Below are positions 17,506 to 21,128 of a DNA stretch of 21,128 bases, one piece after another. Source of the stretch: Coptodactyla brooksi (lineage: Eukaryota > Arthropoda > Insecta > Coleoptera > Scarabaeidae); contig JAWQRM010000599.1 in NCBI GenBank assembly GCA_033557675.1, forward strand, positions 1 through 21,128, written 5' to 3'. The notes under the pieces were generated by a model. The model saw nothing but the letters and a program-made list of their open reading frames with translations. It had not been told where the DNA came from and ran no database searches. The position numbers and the translations under genes are program-made. Each line of letters begins with the position of its first letter. Within the stretch, counting starts at the first letter, position 1.

Positions 17506-17659
17506 GAAATGTATAGATACGGTTGAATCTAACTGATTAATTGAAATTATTTATTATCCTACTGTTCATTTATTTTATTGTTAACAAATTTACCAATTCG
17601 CTTTAAATTTTATTTATTTAAAAAAATCCAATTTGATCCAAAAATTATACAGTTTAGAT

Positions 17660-17925
17660 CACCACATATGTCACCTGTACATCAAAATTCGAGAATAAAT
17701 GCTTGATGCACGTTTCGCTAATCAAGTTAGTTTAAACAGTAGTGGTGAAAAACAGTTTTTCATATGATATGTTGATAATTATGATATGATAATGATTTTC
17801 ATTCATCATATTTCTGATGATGTCGACTAGGTTAGCGAAACGTGCACCAAGCATTCATTTCCCAATTTTTGGTGAAGTGGTGATAATTGTTTAATCTTCG
17901 TTAGGAAGCTAAAGTAAAATAGGCA
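17660..17925. mobile_element. fold-back repeat family F, copy 6
   Basis: The left arm is GATCACCACATATGTCACC, then GCTTGATGCACGTTTCGC, TAATCAAGTTAG (17701-17730). The right arm is CTGATGATGTCGACTAGG, TTAGCGAAACGTGCACCAAGC, TTTTTGGTGAAGTGGTGAT and TTGTTTAATCTTCGTTA (17814-17905). A roughly 85-base AT-rich loop separates them. The inner arms pair closely (GCTTGATGCACGTTTCGCTA with its partner). The 5' LTR of the gypsy element starts 80 bases downstream. Confidence 0.75.
17814..17845 (+). ncRNA. hammerhead-like motif, family F copy 6
   Basis: CTGATGA (17814-17820) and GAAAC (17837-17841) are both exact, but the stem between them is disrupted (GTCGAC against GTTAGC). The left-arm inverse copy on the minus strand (17701-17730) keeps CTAACTTGATTAG then CGAAACGTGC, a near-perfect stem, but lacks a CTGATGA box. 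Confidence 0.35.
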
Positions 17926-18004
17926 TATTAATGTTAGCAGTAGAATTAGGCTAGTTGGGGCAGATGTCTGGTTTTTGACATTTTCCTGGTTTGTTTCTTG
18001 CAAG

Positions 18005-18097
18005 TGTACTGCGTATACCGCATAATCAGCACTGACCTCAATTAACAATAAGAAAGAGTTAGCAGCAAAGGGAATAGACAGTTAAAACCACTGTGAA
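18005..18097 (+). repeat. 5' LTR remnant
   Basis: TGTACTGCGTATACCGCATA onward matches the start of the 3' LTR at 20041. After GTTAGC the 5' copy lacks about 70 bases present in the 3' copy, and the two rejoin at AACAGTTAAAACCACT. The similarity ends at CACTGTGAA (18089-18097), which is already the first codons of the pol remnant. Confidence 0.82.
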
Positions 18098-18460
18098 AAT
18101 TCTTTTCAAATATTAAAAAACGCATTTACTAAACCACCAATTATGCAATACCCACAATTCGATAAACCGTTCATAATTACAACAGATCAGTCAAACACAG
18201 GGTGATAGGGAATTACCTATAGCATGTACATTACGATCGTTTACTACGGGAGAAATAAACAAATCAACAATAGAGAAAGAATTAGCAGAAATTTATCGTT
18301 AAGTCAAAAGTTTATTTTTTTTTCAATGAAAAATCCAAATTCGAAACTTACGCAAGTGCGACTAGATTTTTAAGAATATGACTTCCATAGCGAATATATT
18401 AAAGGCAAAGACAATGTGAGCAGTGACGCATTGTCCAGAATTAGGATGCAACAATTAAAG
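18092..18460 (+). pseudogene. pol remnant: RT connection and RNase H, broken
   Basis: RNase H removes the RNA strand during reverse transcription. Segment one (18092-18205) reads CENSFQILKNAFTKPP and QYPQFDKPFIITTDQSN, which includes the first catalytic Asp, then meets a TGA. Segment two, in another frame (18210-18302), reads ELPIAC and STIEKELAEIYR, with the catalytic Glu, and ends in TAA. Segment three (18326-18460) reads NPNSKLTQVRL, a TAA, then EYIKGKDNVSSDALSRI, the conserved end of the domain. The stretch carrying the TDH-type Asp is deleted. Three frame or stop lesions make it non-functional. Confidence 0.88.
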
Positions 18461-18715
18461 GAAACGCAATCGTCCGTTGCTCAAATTGCAATAGTACAGA
18501 CAAGGTCAATGACAAAAAAAGAACACGTAGACAAGGTAAAGAACTTGACACCTCAAAACAATGTTACAGAAAATGTACACATTAAAGACACTTTACTGAT
18601 CTATGAAGTAATAGAAAATTCTGAAGCATATCGTTCACCTAAATTAATATTTATATTAAATAATGATAATCCTAGGATCGAATTGAAATATAAAAAAATA
18701 AATGCGCATATATAA
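18461..18715 (+). pseudogene. pol linker between RNase H and integrase
   Basis: The frame that carries ALSRI stays open to the stop at 18713-18715. It includes AIVQTRSMTKKEH, the TRSMT-type string commonly found in this spacer of gypsy-like polyproteins. Composition is basic and polar, with no catalytic residues. About 150 bases of stop-rich sequence follow before integrase begins. Confidence 0.75.
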
Positions 18716-18864
18716 AAGTAAACATAGGCAGGAGTCACTAAAGGGACAATTGCTCTAGCGCAAGTTAATAAGCAAGCTAAATAATAAGATATTTAATTAT
18801 ATTCCTCTGTCAGAATTTAAAGTAATAGGCAATAAAAAACTTCGAAATTTACAAATGCTTTAAA

Positions 18865-18960
18865 CTAAGCCTATTAGTAGAATAAACGATCGTAACGAGA
18901 GACAAGAATTAATCAGAACATTTCACGAAAATGAGGTGTTGGGTGGTCATTGCGGTAGAA
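18865..18960 (+). pseudogene. integrase zinc-binding domain, truncated
   Basis: RQELIRTFHENEVLGGHCGRN carries the two zinc-binding histidines (codons 18924-18926 and 18948-18950) of the H2C2 domain. The following YYW block and the two cysteines are absent: the frame runs into an inverted copy of its own sequence and then directly into the catalytic core. The domain could not bind zinc. Confidence 0.82.
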
Positions 18961-18978
18961 ATGACCACCCAATACCTC
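18933..18978. repeat. 19-bp inverted repeat at a deletion junction in integrase
   Basis: 18933-18951 (GAGGTGTTGGGTGGTCATT) and 18960-18978 (AATGACCACCCAATACCTC) pair with one mismatch around 8 bases. The left arm is integrase coding sequence; the right arm has no integrase counterpart and sits exactly where the H2C2 cysteines are lost. This fits snap-back copying during repair of the break. Confidence 0.85.
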
Positions 18979-18984
18979 AAAAAA

Positions 18985-19190
18985 CAGTGCAACCGCTGTG
19001 TATTACAAATACACTCCCAAACGCATTGGTATTGATAACAATGGATACGGTAGGACCTTTTCTAAAGACGTCATTAGGAAATTATTACACCGTTACCATA
19101 CAATGTGAACTGCCAAAATATCTTGCTGTTATACCAGTACCAAATAAAGAAGCTAGAACATTAGAACAGAGTACGAAAGTTAGAACGTAA
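18985..19190 (+). pseudogene. integrase catalytic core, first half
   Basis: MDTVGPFLKTSLGNYYTVTI holds the first catalytic Asp (codon 19044-19046) of the DDE triad, followed by YLAVIPVPNKEARTLEQ. The frame then runs into a stop at 19188-19190. The middle of the core with the second Asp (the TD.G box) is missing, deleted at or near 19175-19205. Confidence 0.85.
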
Positions 19191-19217
19191 ACGAAGTACG
19201 AGTACGTAAACGAAGTA
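19185..19217. repeat. 14-bp direct duplication at the second integrase deletion
   Basis: ACGTAAACGAAGTA occurs at 19185-19198 and at 19204-19217. The second occurrence is integrase coding sequence (YVNEVF). The first lies on the junction and supplies the premature TAA. A templated insertion during end joining is the simplest reading. Confidence 0.85.
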
Positions 19218-19799
19218 TTTTCAGAAATGACTAAACTATTAGGCATAAACCATAATACTTCTACTCCCTATAGACCTCAAACAATAGGTGGAGTCGAAAG
19301 ATCACATAAGGTATTGAATGAATATGTTAGAATATATTCAAACGATTTGCATACAAATTGGGAAGAGTGGATAAGTTATTTTTCTTATTACTACAATACA
19401 ACACCATCTACAATTTATCAATATTGTCCCTTCGAACTAGTATTTGGGAAAATACCAACGACATCTATTGAGGTTTCGCAAACAAACATTACTCCACTCT
19501 ACAACATAGACAACTATGCGAAAGAAATTAAATGTCGCTTGCAAACTGCATTGAAAAGAGCTAACGCATATTTGGAACAAGTAAAAATTAAATGAAAAGA
19601 TATATTTGATACCAATAGAAATGAATTAGATGTTGAAATAGGACAATTAGTTTTACTTAAAAACGAAGCCAGAACTAAGTTTGAACCTTTATATAAAAGA
19701 CCGTATAAAATTAAGTAAATAACTGGAGTAAATTGTAAGATAACTCATAATAACAATAAAGAATTTATAGTACATAAGAATAGATTAAGTCGTGATTAA
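19203..19799 (+). pseudogene. integrase catalytic core second half and C-terminal domain
   Basis: YVNEVFSEMTKLLGINH, then STPYRPQTIGGVERSH with the catalytic Glu (19296-19298), then YYNTTPSTI and YCPFELVFGK. A TGA at 19593-19595 interrupts, but the same frame continues with DVEIGQLVLLKNEA, FEPLYKRPYKIK (a GPY-type module with R for G), a TAA at 19716-19718, and VHKNRLSRD to the natural-looking stop at 19797-19799. This is the best-preserved part of the element. Two in-frame stops and the loss of the second catalytic Asp make it inactive. Confidence 0.9.
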
Positions 19800-20027
19800 G
19801 GTGATAAAACCATTAGATAATAAAATCAATTATGTTATTCACTAGCTAATAAAATCAATTAGGTTAATTAGGCCACTTAGTCAGTAAAGCCAGTTAGACA
19901 CTTAATTTTATTTATCATAAATTTCATAAATTCTATGGAAATATTTTAGCAAGGTTTTGTACGTATGGAAATAATAATAAGCGAATATTCTTCACTTTAT
20001 TAATTCAAGGTGAAGGACATTCTCTAA
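19800..20027. other. 3' untranslated part of the gypsy element
   Basis: There is no frame of note, so no envelope gene. Short direct echoes occur (AATAAAATCAATTA at about 19818 and 19848, then TTAGGCCACTTAGTCAG). The stretch ends in the polypurine tract. Confidence 0.55.
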
Positions 20028-20040
20028 AAAATAGGGGAGG
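20026..20040 (+). promoter_or_regulatory. polypurine tract
   Basis: AAAAATAGGGGAGG directly abuts the TG of the 3' LTR at 20041. It is the expected primer for plus-strand DNA synthesis in LTR retrotransposons. A single T interrupts an otherwise all-purine run. Confidence 0.8.
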
Positions 20041-20205
20041 TGTAGTGCGTATAGTGCATAATCAGCACTGAGCTAAATTAACAATAAGAAAGAGTTAGCG
20101 ATGAGTTAAAAAGCATTCATGTTAGAGATAGTCGTAGAGTAAGTCGTAGTCTAAGAAGCAAGTACTGTAACAAAGAAAATAAACAGTTAAAACCACTATG
20201 AAGAT
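20041..20205 (+). repeat. 3' LTR (start certain, end not resolved)
   Basis: It begins TGTAGTGCGTATAGTGCATA immediately after the polypurine tract and matches 18005-18097, with about 70 additional bases in the middle. The alignment ends at CCACTATGAA because the 5' copy is truncated there, so the LTR probably extends further right. A CAAG matching the four bases before the 5' LTR occurs at 20501-20504, but the bases before it are not a normal LTR end. Confidence 0.8.
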
Positions 20206-20320
20206 GAAGTGTAAGGTATTTTCGAGTTTTATTAAAAATCTTCCGAAGTCACGTGTTAAAGACAAGATGGAAAAATTTGCAAAACAAAAACGGCTTGATT
20301 TAGAGATCAAACGTATATAG
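20198..20320 (+). other. short lysine-rich open frame at or inside the 3' LTR
   Basis: ATG at 20198 to TAG at 20318 gives 40 codons, with about a third Lys or Arg (for example KDKMEKFAKQKRLDLEIKRI). No family is recognised. It may be chance in AG-rich LTR sequence. If the LTR ends earlier, it could be part of an adjoining relic. Confidence 0.15.
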
Positions 20321-21128
20321 AGATATCGCTGCGGCTACTTGGTGTACGCTATTCATAAATATTTATACGGTAAATGTGAACAATGAAAAAATCTCACAAT
20401 TGAGGTATAAGAGCTCCATATATGGTTAGTTGTGGAATTTTGTTCTCTATATATTGGTAGAATTACTTATGGGGAACGCGATTTAGTACGCTCTCTTGAA
20501 CAAGTAAATGTGGACGAAGGTAACTCATTTCACGCCGCTTTTCCAATTGGTTCGTATGTTTTGAACAAATCATAGTTGAGTATTGAAAATTTACTATGTA
20601 ATTGTATTATTAAATATTCGATTAATAAAGCATATGATCAAAATTGTTTTTCATTAAATCACTATTAAGTTTTGTTAACATTTGGGTTTTTGCAAATTTT
20701 AGCAATGACTTTTTTGTTTTTGAAAAAAGGTACGAAATTCAAAACATGCTATTACACATACTATCAGATCCAACCGCTGATGATACGTCAGTATATGCAA
20801 GTATTGATTGTCAGTAAAAACAGAAGCTATCCAGCGCGATTTTCCATTGACTTACAATCCATTTTTACATGCGTATATAAAATATCTTTAATTTCATTTT
20901 TCATGCAAACTTTTTCACGTTTCGCTCATTTTGAACACGGGTTCGGGACCTCCTTGTTAACCCTACTCGAACGGTACATTCCTTTTCCCACCCCTACCCC
21001 TTAAGATCTTTCCGTGTGGAATTACTTCCACAAATGACCTTTATTGATACAAATAAACGATTACATTTACAAAGCAAAAGTGTAACTCTGAAATTCTAAT
21101 CATTTGAAGAGCTCAGCCTAATTGGCAC
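20321..21128. other. right flank, nothing recognised
   Basis: A plus-strand frame (20672-21004, 110 codons) is rich in Phe, Leu, Tyr and Thr and shows no domain, so it is not called. A 7-bp hairpin, TGTGGAA / TTAC / TTCCACA, lies at 21015-21032. Confidence 0.5.

Larger units (their letters stand above)
18005..20205 (+). mobile_element. internally deleted Ty3/gypsy LTR retrotransposon, mdg1/412-like
   Basis: Order: truncated 5' LTR, RNase H, linker, integrase, polypurine tract, 3' LTR. Gag, protease and almost all of the reverse transcriptase are missing, because the LTR runs straight into the RNase H connection region. No envelope frame lies between integrase and the 3' LTR. The LTR begins TGTAGTGCG, and integrase strings such as NTTPS and YCPFELVFG resemble the mdg1/412 group. 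The two LTR starts differ at 5 of the first 59 aligned bases, so the insertion is old. Target-site duplication and the true 3' LTR end were not found. It cannot transpose. Confidence 0.88.

Noticed and set aside
20501..20504. CAAG as the target-site duplication of the gypsy element
   Set aside because: Four bases are expected by chance, and the preceding bases do not form a normal LTR terminus.
20672..21004. 110-codon plus-strand frame at the right end
   Set aside because: Hydrophobic, low-information composition, no domain, and no repeat or gene context.
1..21128. CRISPR arrays, bacterial operons, riboswitches
   Set aside because: No regularly spaced identical repeats, no bacterial gene organisation, and all recognisable elements are animal transposons.

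Overview
This is AT-rich, intron-free and essentially gene-free eukaryotic DNA, most likely from an insect. The insect call rests on the resident transposons: a mariner transposase remnant, Tc1/mariner-type miniature elements, decayed LINE fragments and a Ty3/gypsy element whose integrase resembles the mdg1/412 group. A hymenopteran host is possible but not demonstrable from this window. No intact host protein-coding gene, rRNA or tRNA was found. Every recognisable coding sequence is a broken transposon gene.

Layout. 139-295 holds the frameshifted N-terminus of a mariner transposase. From about 478 to 8.9 kb, and again at 9.95 kb and 17.7 kb, there are repeated copies of a fold-back family (family F). 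Each full copy has an outer arm, a small structured motif (CTGATGA, one base, a short hairpin, GAAAC) and often the same arm inverted. A decayed LINE reverse transcriptase lies at 1.9-2.4 kb. A different fold-back element (family G, about 150-bp terminal inverted repeats) lies at 6.48-6.93 kb. It carries the same kind of motif in both arms, with an unrelated hairpin sequence. Two copies of a Tc1/mariner-like miniature element (5.92-6.45 kb and 11.5-11.9 kb) each sit beside or inside a copy of a second, unnamed repeat (repeat A, 5.44-5.92 kb and 11.04-11.5 kb). 7322-7382 is a perfect 30-bp inverted repeat with a one-base centre.

The middle of the window (about 9.0-9.6 kb) is a GC- and CpG-rich island, strikingly unlike its surroundings. 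With the 13.5-14.5 kb stretch it is the best candidate for host regulatory or otherwise conserved DNA. A LINE C-terminal tail lies at 9.9-10.2 kb and is interrupted by a family F fragment. The right end holds a badly deleted Ty3/gypsy element (18.0-20.2 kb): a truncated 5' LTR fused directly to RNase H, then a linker, an integrase with internal deletions, a polypurine tract and a 3' LTR. Two of its deletion points carry short templated-looking repeats.

The most interesting signal is the hammerhead-like motif. It recurs with at least five different, internally complementary stems in otherwise dissimilar repeats on both strands, which argues for selection on RNA structure in mobile DNA. An extra base next to the core, and no clear cleavage-site partner, leave ribozyme activity unproven.
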